Assembly (NCBI GenBank): GCA_018662225.1
Contig: JABJGO010000062.1
Coordinates: 1-37,768, forward strand
Reading direction: 5' to 3'
Length of the DNA: 37,768 nucleotides
DNA from: Rhodospirillales bacterium
GTDB lineage: Bacteria > Pseudomonadota > Alphaproteobacteria > Rhodospirillales > Casp-alpha2
This document shows, piece by piece, positions 17,000 to 25,411 of the stretch; the stretch's first letter is position 1, and every line of letters starts with the position of its first letter. The notes beneath the pieces were generated by a model. That model saw only the letters and a program-made list of their open reading frames with translations, made no database searches and had not been told where the DNA came from. Both the position numbers and the translations under genes were made by a program.

Positions 17000-17770
17000 A
17001 TGCTTGCTGTTGTCTCACCTGCCAAGAAAATGAATTTCGATCATCTGGATCGCCGCTTACCTTCGTCTGAGCCAGAATTCCTCTCGGATACCAAGAAATT
17101 GGTCACAGCGGCGCGAAAACTCAGCCGGTCAGATTTGCAGAATTTGATGAAGTTGAGCGACAGTTTGGCCGAAGTGAATTTCCAGCGGTTCAAGAATTTC
17201 AAATCCACACCTGGTACTGATGATGCCAAACCAGCGGCTTTCGCTTTTGCGGGCGACACTTACGTTGGCCTGGAATCGGCAACGTTGGATGATAAGGATC
17301 TGGATTATGCACAAGATCACCTGCGTATCCTGTCGGGCCTCTATGGCCTGCTTCGACCGCTGGATCAAATTCAACCCTACCGACTGGAAATGGGTCGCCG
17401 TCTCGACACACCGAATAGCGCGGATTTATATGATTTCTGGGGGCCGAAGCTGGGCAACTGTCTCGATGATGTGGTCGCAGATCATAAAAGCTCGACCATC
17501 ATCAATCTGGCATCTATTGAATACTTCAAAGCCACGCAGGCCAAGAGCATGAAATCGCGGGTTATTACCCCGACCTTCAAAGAAATCAAAGATGGTGAAG
17601 CGAAGGTTATCGGCTTCTTTGCCAAGAAAGCCCGCGGCTCTATGGCGCGTTATCTGATCCAAAACCGGATCGAAGAGCCCGAAGGCCTGAAGTCATTTGA
17701 TACAGATGGTTACGTATATCGCGATGACCTGAGCGAAGGCGATGCCTGGACATTCACCCGCGGCGCCTAA
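17000..17770 (+). CDS. yaaA: Peroxide stress protein YaaA
   Basis: A 256-residue UPF0246/YaaA protein of usual length, starting MLAVVSPAKKMNFDH and containing the family stretches RILSGLYGLLRPLD, QPYRLEMGRRLDT and NLASIEYFKA. In E. coli YaaA lowers free intracellular iron under peroxide stress and binds DNA. All conserved blocks are intact. It is monocistronic here; its stop is one base from the end of the convergent PilZ gene. Confidence 0.96.
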   Translation: MLAVVSPAKKMNFDHLDRRLPSSEPEFLSDTKKLVTAARKLSRSDLQNLMKLSDSLAEVNFQRFKNFKSTPGTDDAKPAAFAFAGDTYVGLESATLDDKDLDYAQDHLRILSGLYGLLRPLDQIQPYRLEMGRRLDTPNSADLYDFWGPKLGNCLDDVVADHKSSTIINLASIEYFKATQAKSMKSRVITPTFKEIKDGEAKVIGFFAKKARGSMARYLIQNRIEEPEGLKSFDTDGYVYRDDLSEGDAWTFTRGA

Positions 17771-17771
17771 A

Positions 17772-18083
17772 TCAGGCCATTGCCAGTTCTATTGAGAAAT
17801 CGAACTTGGCGGCAAACCCGCCGTCAAAGATTCGAACAATCCGGGCCGGGAACTTCACTTTTCCATCCAAATCCAACAGCATTTCCTGACCCACTTCTAG
17901 TGAATTTCCCTTCAGATCATTCTTGTCCGGATATGTGATGGCTGCGCCGCCATAAGAAAAATTGAGAAGCTTGCCACCAAGGTAGGCGTTCCCGTTGTTT
18001 ACTTCCACATCCGTTCTAACGACCGAACGCTGATACAAACGCATGTTTTTGTTTTTCGTGGCTAAAATTGTTGGCATATCCAT
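17772..18083 (-). CDS. PilZ domain protein
   Basis: A 103-residue single-domain protein. The c-di-GMP binding signatures are visible: RxxxR in YQRSVVRTD and the (N/D)xSxxG motif in LLNFSYGGAAI, followed by beta strands up to the C terminus. It should bind c-di-GMP and act on an unknown partner by protein contact. It is divergent from the response regulator gene, sharing a 110-base promoter region. The start ATG at 18083 has an AGGAAA sequence close upstream; a second ATG two codons later is equally possible. Confidence 0.85.
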   Translation of the reverse strand: MDMPTILATKNKNMRLYQRSVVRTDVEVNNGNAYLGGKLLNFSYGGAAITYPDKNDLKGNSLEVGQEMLLDLDGKVKFPARIVRIFDGGFAAKFDFSIELAMA

Positions 18084-18106
18084 TTTCCTACTCCCAAGTA
18101 GTTTTA

Positions 18107-18135
18107 TTGACGATTTGAATATGCCTCTTTATTGT
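18107..18135 (+). promoter_or_regulatory. Candidate promoter for the response regulator gene
   Basis: TTGACG (18107-18112) and TATTGT (18130-18135) are separated by 17 bases. A second possible -10, TATAAT, is at 18141-18146 but lacks a good -35 at the right distance. Both precede the regulator start at 18194. Confidence 0.45.
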
Positions 18136-18193
18136 TTGGATATAATGTGTGTATTGTTAGGATAACGTTAGGGTGTAAAAATAGGAATCACAT

Positions 18194-18886
18194 ATGAAGC
18201 ATCATATTCTGGTCGTTGACGATGATGAAATGATCCAAGCTATGGTGTCATTTTTGGCCAAGGAGAACCCCAATGTGAGAACTACACAGGTCGGATCGGG
18301 CATGGAGATGCATGCCGTTCTTAAAAGCGACTCGGTTGATTTGCTGGTACTGGATTTAGGGTTGCCGGATGAAGATGGTTTGGCACTTGCTCGTCAGGTG
18401 CGTGCCAGAAGCAACATCCCCATCATTGTGCTAACGGGTGATCATACAAAGGAAAGCCTGATTGCGGCATTGGAAATTGGCGTTAATGATTTCGTGCGAA
18501 AACCGTTCGACCCCTACGAACTGCAACTTCGAATTAAAAACCAGCTTCGCCATTTCAAGCCCGACGCCCGGAAACAGGTGCAAAAAAGCCTCCAGTTTGG
18601 TCCTTACACAATCGATACGGCTGCCCGTACGTTGAGATCAGAACCCGGAACCGACATCCATCTTACACCCACAGAATTCAGTATTCTGTCCGCCCTCGCA
18701 CAGCGACCCGACATCGCCTTTTCGCGCAACCAGATGCTCGACATTATTTCGCGAGGTGACGAAGCCCCGTCCGACAGGGCGGTAGACGTGTATATTGCAC
18801 AATTGCGCCAGAAGATTGAGGACAATCCCAGACGGCCCCAGTTTATCAAGGCCGTTCGTGGGTTCGGCTATAAGCTAGTCAAATGA
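18194..18886 (+). CDS. OmpR-family response regulator (orphan)
   Basis: A 230-residue two-domain regulator. The receiver domain (1-120) has the acidic pair in VVDDDE, phospho-acceptor Asp54 in VLDLGLPDEDG, Thr81 in VLTGD and Lys103 in VRKPFD. The C-terminal winged helix (about 132-230) ends with RRPQFIKAVRGFGYKLVK, typical of OmpR/PhoB DNA-binding domains. No histidine kinase gene is adjacent. The only kinase in the window is about 10 kb away at 28941. The last 12 bases overlap the end of the convergent protease gene. Confidence 0.95.
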   Translation: MKHHILVVDDDEMIQAMVSFLAKENPNVRTTQVGSGMEMHAVLKSDSVDLLVLDLGLPDEDGLALARQVRARSNIPIIVLTGDHTKESLIAALEIGVNDFVRKPFDPYELQLRIKNQLRHFKPDARKQVQKSLQFGPYTIDTAARTLRSEPGTDIHLTPTEFSILSALAQRPDIAFSRNQMLDIISRGDEAPSDRAVDVYIAQLRQKIEDNPRRPQFIKAVRGFGYKLVK

Positions 18887-20425
18887 GATACCTGCCTCTT
18901 TCAGTAAGTCGCGGAGCCGTGCTGCGGGAATGCCTAAGTTCGAGCCGCCGTATTCCGGAATAATGGCGGCATTCACCGCAACCACGTCACCATTCACGTC
19001 CAGCACCGGCCCACCGCTTCCACCGTGGGTGGTCTCAGCGTCGTATACGACCATGGCAGAGCTCAATTGACTGACGATCCCTCGGCTGGACAGAGGCGCA
19101 ATATAGCCATTCGTTGCAAGGCGGGCAGCAACGCTCCAGAAATCCGTGTCATCGGCTTCACGTAGTTCCCCGATAAATTCCTCACCCGATTGTGCCAGCA
19201 TGGATCGCAAGCCGGTCGGATAGCCCATGACGATAACCTCGTGTCCCGGCGCGGGTATGGCGTCGGCCAATTTCAGACCGGGCCTGGTCGACGTGGCATC
19301 GACCAGGCGCAGAATAGCCAAGTCCACATCTTCACTGACGAGGATCAACTCAACCGTTTCGGCTTCAGCCACGCCCGGTGCATAGACTATGCTTTTGATC
19401 ATAACCGGCTCAAAGCCACGCGCTGCCATGACCTCAACACTGGCGTCATCCTCCCACGGGAGTGCCACATGACGATTGGTCACCAGCGTATTGCCGTCAC
19501 CAATTGCAAATGCCGTACCGGTAAACTGACGCTCGGCAACAGGGCCTTCGCCTTCCAGCGTCAACAGGGGTCTTCCAAGGGGAGACACGATCGGGCGGTT
19601 GTTATCATCCACCGCGTATCGCATCATACGACTGCTCGCCACGTCACGAAAACCATAGGCGGCCTGAAAGAACACAACGGATGGCATGGATTGCGCAATC
19701 ACGCGGGCATTAGCATCCGTGCGCCGCTCTAAAGCCGTCAGCCGGTGGCTGAGCTCAGTTTGCAGGGCCTCCAAGTCACTTGGCACCAGCGCCTCATCCC
19801 GCGCACGCGACAAGGCGATGGCGAAGCTCTCCAGCTTTGATACGCCACTGTCGATCCGTGATTGCAGCATGTCGTTCAAGCGATATTGTTGATAGGCCAG
19901 CGTGGCAAAAATGATGATTGATAAAACCACACCAAACCGGAACAACAGTGTGGTTTCCTGTGCCAATCGCTGGAACAGGCTATAAACCGCCTTGATCACA
20001 CGAATGGCTATTGGTTTGCGACTGACGCGAAGATAGACCAAGCCGTCGTTCAGAATATCCGAAACCATTTTCCGAACAGGCCAGTCTTCGCGGTACAGAC
20101 AGAACCGGGAAAGCGGCCCACTGTCACCGAATTCAATCATGTCACAATGCTGAAGTTCATGGCTGTCCACACGGGTGCCATTGACCCAAACGGTGGCCCC
20201 ATTCGCCGCCACAATTTCATAGCTGCCATTGTCGCGTCGAAGATAGGCCACAGGGTTTTCTGCGGGTTCATCAGAATCCGGATCCGTGATGTGCAGCAAC
20301 CGGTTTGCGCTCAGAGATACCTCCAGCGCCTGACCATTGAGCCATGTAACCGATCCACGCGAAGGGCCGGTAAGGTGCTCAAGCGCAATCGTGCCCGTCA
20401 ATAAAAAATCGTGGTGCTCATCCAC
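18875..20425 (-). CDS. Membrane-anchored FHA-domain trypsin-like serine protease
   Basis: A 516-residue protein. Residues about 35-110 look like a degenerate FHA domain, including the YEIVAANGATVWVNGTRVD strand pair. A single membrane segment lies at about 162-178 (LFRFGVVLSIIIFATLA), followed by a coiled coil to about 240 and a trypsin-like domain from about 300. The triad is intact: His319 (TNRHVALPW), Asp368 (DVDLAILRL) and Ser470 (GGSGGPVLD). The likely topology is a cytoplasmic FHA domain and periplasmic protease. No PDZ domain is seen. The start is a GTG at 20425 with AAGGAGG upstream. It lies 24 bases after the MlrC gene. Confidence 0.82.
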   Translation of the reverse strand: MDEHHDFLLTGTIALEHLTGPSRGSVTWLNGQALEVSLSANRLLHITDPDSDEPAENPVAYLRRDNGSYEIVAANGATVWVNGTRVDSHELQHCDMIEFGDSGPLSRFCLYREDWPVRKMVSDILNDGLVYLRVSRKPIAIRVIKAVYSLFQRLAQETTLLFRFGVVLSIIIFATLAYQQYRLNDMLQSRIDSGVSKLESFAIALSRARDEALVPSDLEALQTELSHRLTALERRTDANARVIAQSMPSVVFFQAAYGFRDVASSRMMRYAVDDNNRPIVSPLGRPLLTLEGEGPVAERQFTGTAFAIGDGNTLVTNRHVALPWEDDASVEVMAARGFEPVMIKSIVYAPGVAEAETVELILVSEDVDLAILRLVDATSTRPGLKLADAIPAPGHEVIVMGYPTGLRSMLAQSGEEFIGELREADDTDFWSVAARLATNGYIAPLSSRGIVSQLSSAMVVYDAETTHGGSGGPVLDVNGDVVAVNAAIIPEYGGSNLGIPAARLRDLLKEAGISFD

Positions 20426-20449
20426 TATCTGTCAGGCCTCCTTCTACCT

Positions 20450-21943
20450 CTAAAACACCGGGCCAAGTGCGCCCAGCCTGACACCACTTCGTAAATTTTT
20501 ATAGTCCACATTGTCCAACCGGCACGGGTGCGCACCGGGGGCTTCGGCAACCAGAACCTCTTTGGCGATGGGTTCGAAATCTGCCCTGAAGTGAACGGAG
20601 CTTTTGACCACAACGATATGTTGTTCGCCGGGCTCAATCCCCACATGACGAAGGATATCCTGATCCAGGCACTGGCACCGTTCGCTACCGACGATCACAC
20701 GCACGTCACAGTCCTTGTCCATAACCCGTAAAACGGCCATCGGCCCCAGATCGCCTTCAAAGCCACCATACATGGCACCGGTAAACAGGATTTGACCATC
20801 GCCCAGTGCTTCAACCCGAAACGTACCATCATAGGGATGCTGTCCGGGTTGCCCCGACTTGCCACCCAGCGCCAGTGAAAGCTCTGCACCGATGCCTGCC
20901 GAATGCGCGGCACTGGCAGCTTCCGCATCATCTAATAAGGCCAGCACGGCACCTTGTGCTCCGCCTTCTACCAACGCGTCAAGCATGCCAACCGTATCGG
21001 AACTGGCACCGGCGCCGGCGTTATCCTGTGCATCGGCAATAACCGTTGGGCCTTGCGTGCGAGCCATGGCACGGGAAACGGCCTCTTGAGGCGAGATCAG
21101 TTGATCATCAAAGGTGGGTTCTGCATCCAGCAAGGCCTGAAACAAGCTGTCCGCTGCCCTATCAGCAGAACCTTGCGTTTCCCCATAGGCCACCACCACA
21201 GGCCCCGCTTCATGGATATCAGCGGGCGGGAAGCCCATGGATAACTCGGCTGATAAAATACCGTCGCCGCCCAAGCCAGCCGCCATCGCATATAACGCCT
21301 CACAGGGCGTACTGCCCGTATGTTGCGCCGTCAAAGGTACCAAAAACGGTGATGCCCGACGTGCCTTGTGAATGGCCCCTCCATCCAGCGCGCGCTTCAA
21401 ATGCGATACCGCCCGTGCGCCTGCATCAGCCATATCAATATGCGGGTAGGTTCTGAACATGGTGATCGCGGTGGCGTGCTCAAACATAGCCGCCGTGGTA
21501 TTGGAATGTAAGTCCAGGCTAATCACCACAGGAAGATCATCACCAACGACGTCGCGTACCCGCCGCAGCAGTTCCCCTTCGCCATCTTCAAAAGACTGAA
21601 CAACCATGGCCCCGTGCAAATCCATGTAGATACCATCAATAGGACCGGCACCCCGGATACCATCCAGCAGCATCGCCACAATCCGCTCATACGCGTCGTC
21701 TGTAACGTACGATGACGGTTCCGCCGAACACCACAGGATCGGCACCATTTCCCAATCCGTCACACGATCCGCCTCATCCGCAAAACCAGCCAGCGGAATA
21801 TTAACGCCTGTCATGCGGCTCAGGACCTCGCCGCCGTGCAGCATCTCCGGCCAGGCATCACGCTTGGCGAACTCCTCATAAGTGGCGAGGCTCGGTGCAA
21901 AAGTATTGGTTTCGTGCTGGACCCCAGCAATGGCAATTCTCAC
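20450..21943 (-). CDS. M81 family metallopeptidase (MlrC-like)
   Basis: A 497-residue protein beginning with the family sequence RIAIAGVQHETNTFAP and containing IYMDLHGAMV and ISLDLHSNTTAAM, which hold the zinc-binding Asp and His residues of M81. MlrC was described from microcystin degradation, but most members are in bacteria that never meet microcystin and their natural substrate is unknown. The start is GTG at 21943 with GAAGGA upstream. It is divergent from the MBL-fold gene and upstream of the FHA-protease gene. Confidence 0.9.
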   Translation of the reverse strand: MRIAIAGVQHETNTFAPSLATYEEFAKRDAWPEMLHGGEVLSRMTGVNIPLAGFADEADRVTDWEMVPILWCSAEPSSYVTDDAYERIVAMLLDGIRGAGPIDGIYMDLHGAMVVQSFEDGEGELLRRVRDVVGDDLPVVISLDLHSNTTAAMFEHATAITMFRTYPHIDMADAGARAVSHLKRALDGGAIHKARRASPFLVPLTAQHTGSTPCEALYAMAAGLGGDGILSAELSMGFPPADIHEAGPVVVAYGETQGSADRAADSLFQALLDAEPTFDDQLISPQEAVSRAMARTQGPTVIADAQDNAGAGASSDTVGMLDALVEGGAQGAVLALLDDAEAASAAHSAGIGAELSLALGGKSGQPGQHPYDGTFRVEALGDGQILFTGAMYGGFEGDLGPMAVLRVMDKDCDVRVIVGSERCQCLDQDILRHVGIEPGEQHIVVVKSSVHFRADFEPIAKEVLVAEAPGAHPCRLDNVDYKNLRSGVRLGALGPVF

Positions 21944-22060
21944 AAATTTGTTCCTTCGCGTTGTCGGTGTCGCTAGCCTATCTGCCCCCGCGCCTCATGG
22001 GGAGCAAAATTTGATCGCTGAGGTTTGTCCTGATAAGGTTTCGCCGAAACGGAGAAACAT

Positions 22061-22831
22061 ATGCCAACACAGATCGGTGACAAGTGGTTCGAACATAAAC
22101 GAATTGACGATGACATTACGCTCATATGGGAGCCCTACGTGGACCCGTTGCTGCGGTGTAATATATGGCTGGTACGCGGATCAGACCGGGACGCGCTGAT
22201 CGATAGCGGGCTTGGCGTGATCAGCCTGAAGAAGGCCGTTGATGAACTGTTTGAGAAAGATGTGACAGCGGTTGCCACCCACTACCACCTTGATCATGTG
22301 GGGTCGCTGTGCGATTTCGATGATCGGGTTATTCATTCACTGGAAGCTGATCTCCTGAGCAAAAACGGTATGGGGGGCGGGCTTCTCATGTCTGACTATT
22401 CGGACGCCATGATCGAGTCCCTTAAAGCCTCGGGCTATCCACTTCCCGATGAATTGATTACCGCCCTGCCCTATAAGGGATATGATCCGGCCACCTACAC
22501 CACGCCCACAACCACCGCCACACGTACCGTGGATGAAGGCGACATGGTTGATATCGGGAACCGGCGGTTTGAAGTCCTTCATTTACCCGGTCATTCACCC
22601 GGCAGTATCGGCCTATGGGAGAAGGATTCAGGCATCTTTTTCTCAGGCGACGCCATTTATGACGGGCCGTTGCTGGATGGTCTTGAAGATTCTTCCATAC
22701 CTGACTATGTCCGCACCATGAAAAGATTGCGCGAATTGCCCGTGCGGGTCGTGCATGCTGGTCATGACCAAAGCTTCGGTCGTGAGCGGCTCATTGAATT
22801 GGTCGACACCTATCTTAAGCTCCGTGCCTGA
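22061..22831 (+). CDS. MBL-fold metallo-hydrolase
   Basis: A 256-residue metallo-beta-lactamase-fold protein with the motif THYHLDHVG (His74, His76, Asp78, His79), LPGHSPGSIGL (His178), FFSGDAIYDG (Asp197) and a final His in VVHAGHDQSFG. All seven metal ligands expected for a two-metal site are present. It resembles glyoxalase II-like thioester or lactone hydrolases, but the substrate cannot be told. A GGAGAAAC ribosome-binding site precedes the ATG. Confidence 0.9.
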   Translation: MPTQIGDKWFEHKRIDDDITLIWEPYVDPLLRCNIWLVRGSDRDALIDSGLGVISLKKAVDELFEKDVTAVATHYHLDHVGSLCDFDDRVIHSLEADLLSKNGMGGGLLMSDYSDAMIESLKASGYPLPDELITALPYKGYDPATYTTPTTTATRTVDEGDMVDIGNRRFEVLHLPGHSPGSIGLWEKDSGIFFSGDAIYDGPLLDGLEDSSIPDYVRTMKRLRELPVRVVHAGHDQSFGRERLIELVDTYLKLRA

Positions 22832-22911
22832 AATAGAGGGCCTAAAACAGAAAATCTGACAAACCGGGTCAAGAATGGTATGCTTAGGGTAATCACATAG
22901 GAGAGTTGGTT

Positions 22912-23700
22912 ATGATTAGAGCCATCTTTATTTCAGGCTTTTCGGTGATTGCTGCATCCTTGATGGGCATGAGCACCGCCGCCGCCACGCCGCAGATGCT
23001 GGCCGTTGCCGCGCTGGAAAATCCGCAAAACCTGGTCTGCGAAAACGGCGTGTGTTCTGTGGAACTCAGTGCCATTTGTTTACAAAAAAATCGCCGCTTC
23101 CCCGGATCACAAAGCGTGTACCATCCCCATAACCCTGACTCTATCCAACTGGTTATCCATGACTTGGGTGGTAACGAGTTACGGCTGATTGCCGATGATT
23201 ATGTGGCCATCCGGTCTAAACGATCGTTCACCGCGGTGACCGTCCGGATTGATGAGAGCACCTTGAAAAGCCTGGGCGCGAAAGATGCCGCCATTGTTGT
23301 GGCCGAAGATACGACCCTGGTACCTGATCCCATCCCGTTTGATAACTATCCCCATACGGCAGACGAGATCGCCTATACCGCTGGCCCGCTTCGTATTCTG
23401 GCATCCGGCTGGTTGGCCGGGACCGGCGAGCAGACTGTGGCGGCCAAGCTTATGAACCAAATGCTGAACGGTTTATCGGGTAATGCAACAGGTGAAAATC
23501 TGTGGCAGACATCTACCGGCCTTGGAAAAACACCTGTTGATCCGGGTGCCATACAGGCCAAGAATATTCTGGACACCTGCATCGCCAAGAACACCAGTGA
23601 CGACAACGCTAACTTGCGCCGGTGTCTGGAACTCAAGCACGATTCCACTATGTACCGGATGAACCTGGAATTCTGGGACGCCTCAAAAACCGGCAGCTAA
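22912..23700 (+). CDS. Secreted protein of unknown function
   Basis: A 262-residue protein with a clear Sec signal peptide: MIR, a hydrophobic core (AIFISGFSVIAASLMGM) and a likely cleavage after STAAA near residue 25. I do not recognise the mature domain. It has Cys43 and Cys48 close together, Cys56, and two further cysteines near the C terminus (DTCIAKN, LRRCLELK), suggesting disulfides in the periplasm. The ATG at 22912 fits an AGGAGA ribosome-binding site; the frame also contains a TTG two codons earlier that is too close to it. Confidence 0.72.
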   Translation: MIRAIFISGFSVIAASLMGMSTAAATPQMLAVAALENPQNLVCENGVCSVELSAICLQKNRRFPGSQSVYHPHNPDSIQLVIHDLGGNELRLIADDYVAIRSKRSFTAVTVRIDESTLKSLGAKDAAIVVAEDTTLVPDPIPFDNYPHTADEIAYTAGPLRILASGWLAGTGEQTVAAKLMNQMLNGLSGNATGENLWQTSTGLGKTPVDPGAIQAKNILDTCIAKNTSDDNANLRRCLELKHDSTMYRMNLEFWDASKTGS

Positions 23701-23744
23701 TCTGATCTTCTTGCAAGTGGCTTTCGTTCGCGCAAACATAACGC

Positions 23745-24158
23745 ATGTTTGAACTGGACCCCCGACTTGAAAACGACACAACGGCGGTAACGGACCTTCC
23801 ATTATCGCGCGCCGTGCTGATGGATGATGCCCGGTACCCGTGGCTCATTCTGATCCCCCGTATTGTGGGGTTAACCGAAATCCATGACATGTCACCGGCT
23901 GAAATCATGCAGTTGACCAAAGAAGCCACCACGGCGTCCCGCACGCTGCAATCGCTGACCGGCGCCCATAAAATGAATGTGGCTACCCTTGGTAACGTTG
24001 TTTCTCAACTTCACGTACATGTTGTGGCCCGGTTTGAGGGTGATGCTGCCTGGCCTGCCCCTGTGTGGGGCGTAGGCGAGGCTGAACCCTATGAGGGTAC
24101 TGTGCGTGCCGAGATGATGGAGCGCGTAAAAACAGAACTGGATCTGGCCTTCATATGA
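23745..24158 (+). CDS. HIT domain protein
   Basis: A 137-residue HIT-superfamily protein. The catalytic region SQLHVHVVARF (Gln88, His90, His92) is the HIT motif with Gln in place of the first His, and the strand YPWLILIPR near residue 31 is typical of the family. Members hydrolyse or transfer nucleotidyl groups from dinucleotides or AMP-linked compounds. Its stop codon overlaps the start of the next gene (ATGA), so the two products are made together. Confidence 0.88.
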   Translation: MFELDPRLENDTTAVTDLPLSRAVLMDDARYPWLILIPRIVGLTEIHDMSPAEIMQLTKEATTASRTLQSLTGAHKMNVATLGNVVSQLHVHVVARFEGDAAWPAPVWGVGEAEPYEGTVRAEMMERVKTELDLAFI

Positions 24159-25396
24159 TTACGAACACCCTGGAAATAGACGGCGAACGGTTATGGCAGA
24201 CCCTTGAGGTCTCCGGCGAGATAGGAAAATTTCGCGAAACCGGTTTACGTCGATTGGCGTTGAGCGAAGAAGACAAGCAGATGCGCGACGTCTTTGTGGG
24301 CTGGTGCAGGGATGCCGGTTGCAGTGTGGAGGTGGACCATCTGGGTAACATCTTCGCCACCCGGCCCGGTACCGACAGCGCCCTGTCCGCCGTATCATGC
24401 GGCAGCCATCTGGATACCCAAGCCAACGGCGGCAAATACGACGGCATCCTTGGTGTGCTTAGTGGGCTGGAGATCATTCGCACCCTGAATGATCGCGGCA
24501 TTGAAACCAAAAGGCCCATCGAAGTTATCGTCTGGACTAACGAAGAAGGTGCACGCTTTACACCACCCATGGGGGCCGCCATGGCATTTGTTGGTCATAT
24601 TCCGGCTGACGGCGTTTTGGGTGCGAAAGATTCCGACGGCATAACCTTTGGTGAAGCCCTGAAGAGTATCGGCTATGCCGGTGACGAGAACGCCGCCAAC
24701 CGCGATTACGATTCCTATTTCGAGCTCCATATCGAACAAGGCCCGATCCTGGACGAAACCAATGAAGACGTGGGTATTGTGACGGGCGGTTACCATTCCC
24801 GTGGCATGAAGTTGGATATCCGAGGCGAGACAGCACACGCTGGACCCACCGCTATGGACCAACGCCAAAACGCCTTGGTGGGTGCCGGTCTGGTGATTGC
24901 AGCAGTGAATGATATCGGCTGGAAGTATCATCCGGAAAACGGCAAATCTACCGCCACCCAGATATTCTGCGAACCCAATCTGGCCGGTATTGTGCCTGAA
25001 TATTGCCGCCTGTCCGTTGATTTCCGCCACCCCGACGAAAGCGGTGCCGAGATCATGTACGTGGAAGTTCAGCAAGCGATTGCCGCAGCCGCTAAACGCG
25101 CCCAGGTGACAATCGAGGTCGCCGAAACATGGACCTTTGGCGACAGCATGTTTGATGACGACTGTATCAAGCTACTGAAAGACACCGCCGACCAAATGGG
25201 GCAAAGCCACGTGGATATTATGAGTCAGGCCGGTCACGATGCCTATGCCATGGCCCATAGCACACCCGTGGCCATGATATTTACGCCCTGTACCGGTGGA
25301 GTGAGCCACAATACAGGTGAAAAAATAGAATTAGCCCGAACCCTGCCCGGCGTGAATGTATTTTTGAATGCGATTGTAGCCAGAGCGAATCAATAA
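24155..25396 (+). CDS. M20 family amidase/carbamoylase (hydantoinase/N-carbamoyl-amino-acid hydrolase type)
   Basis: A 413-residue zinc-dependent hydrolase. Metal ligands are His85 (CGSHLDTQ), Asp96 (GGKYDGILG), Glu130/131 (WTNEEGARF), His192 (LHIEQGP) and a late His in SQAGHDAYAM. The HIEQGP motif marks the subgroup with beta-ureidopropionase, N-carbamoyl-L-amino-acid amidohydrolase and allantoate amidohydrolase, rather than peptidases. A dimerisation domain lies between about residues 210 and 325. It is translationally coupled to the HIT gene. The exact N-carbamoyl or ureido substrate is unknown. Confidence 0.9.
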   Translation: MITNTLEIDGERLWQTLEVSGEIGKFRETGLRRLALSEEDKQMRDVFVGWCRDAGCSVEVDHLGNIFATRPGTDSALSAVSCGSHLDTQANGGKYDGILGVLSGLEIIRTLNDRGIETKRPIEVIVWTNEEGARFTPPMGAAMAFVGHIPADGVLGAKDSDGITFGEALKSIGYAGDENAANRDYDSYFELHIEQGPILDETNEDVGIVTGGYHSRGMKLDIRGETAHAGPTAMDQRQNALVGAGLVIAAVNDIGWKYHPENGKSTATQIFCEPNLAGIVPEYCRLSVDFRHPDESGAEIMYVEVQQAIAAAAKRAQVTIEVAETWTFGDSMFDDDCIKLLKDTADQMGQSHVDIMSQAGHDAYAMAHSTPVAMIFTPCTGGVSHNTGEKIELARTLPGVNVFLNAIVARANQ

Positions 25397-25411
25397 AGTG
25401 GGCCGATAGGC

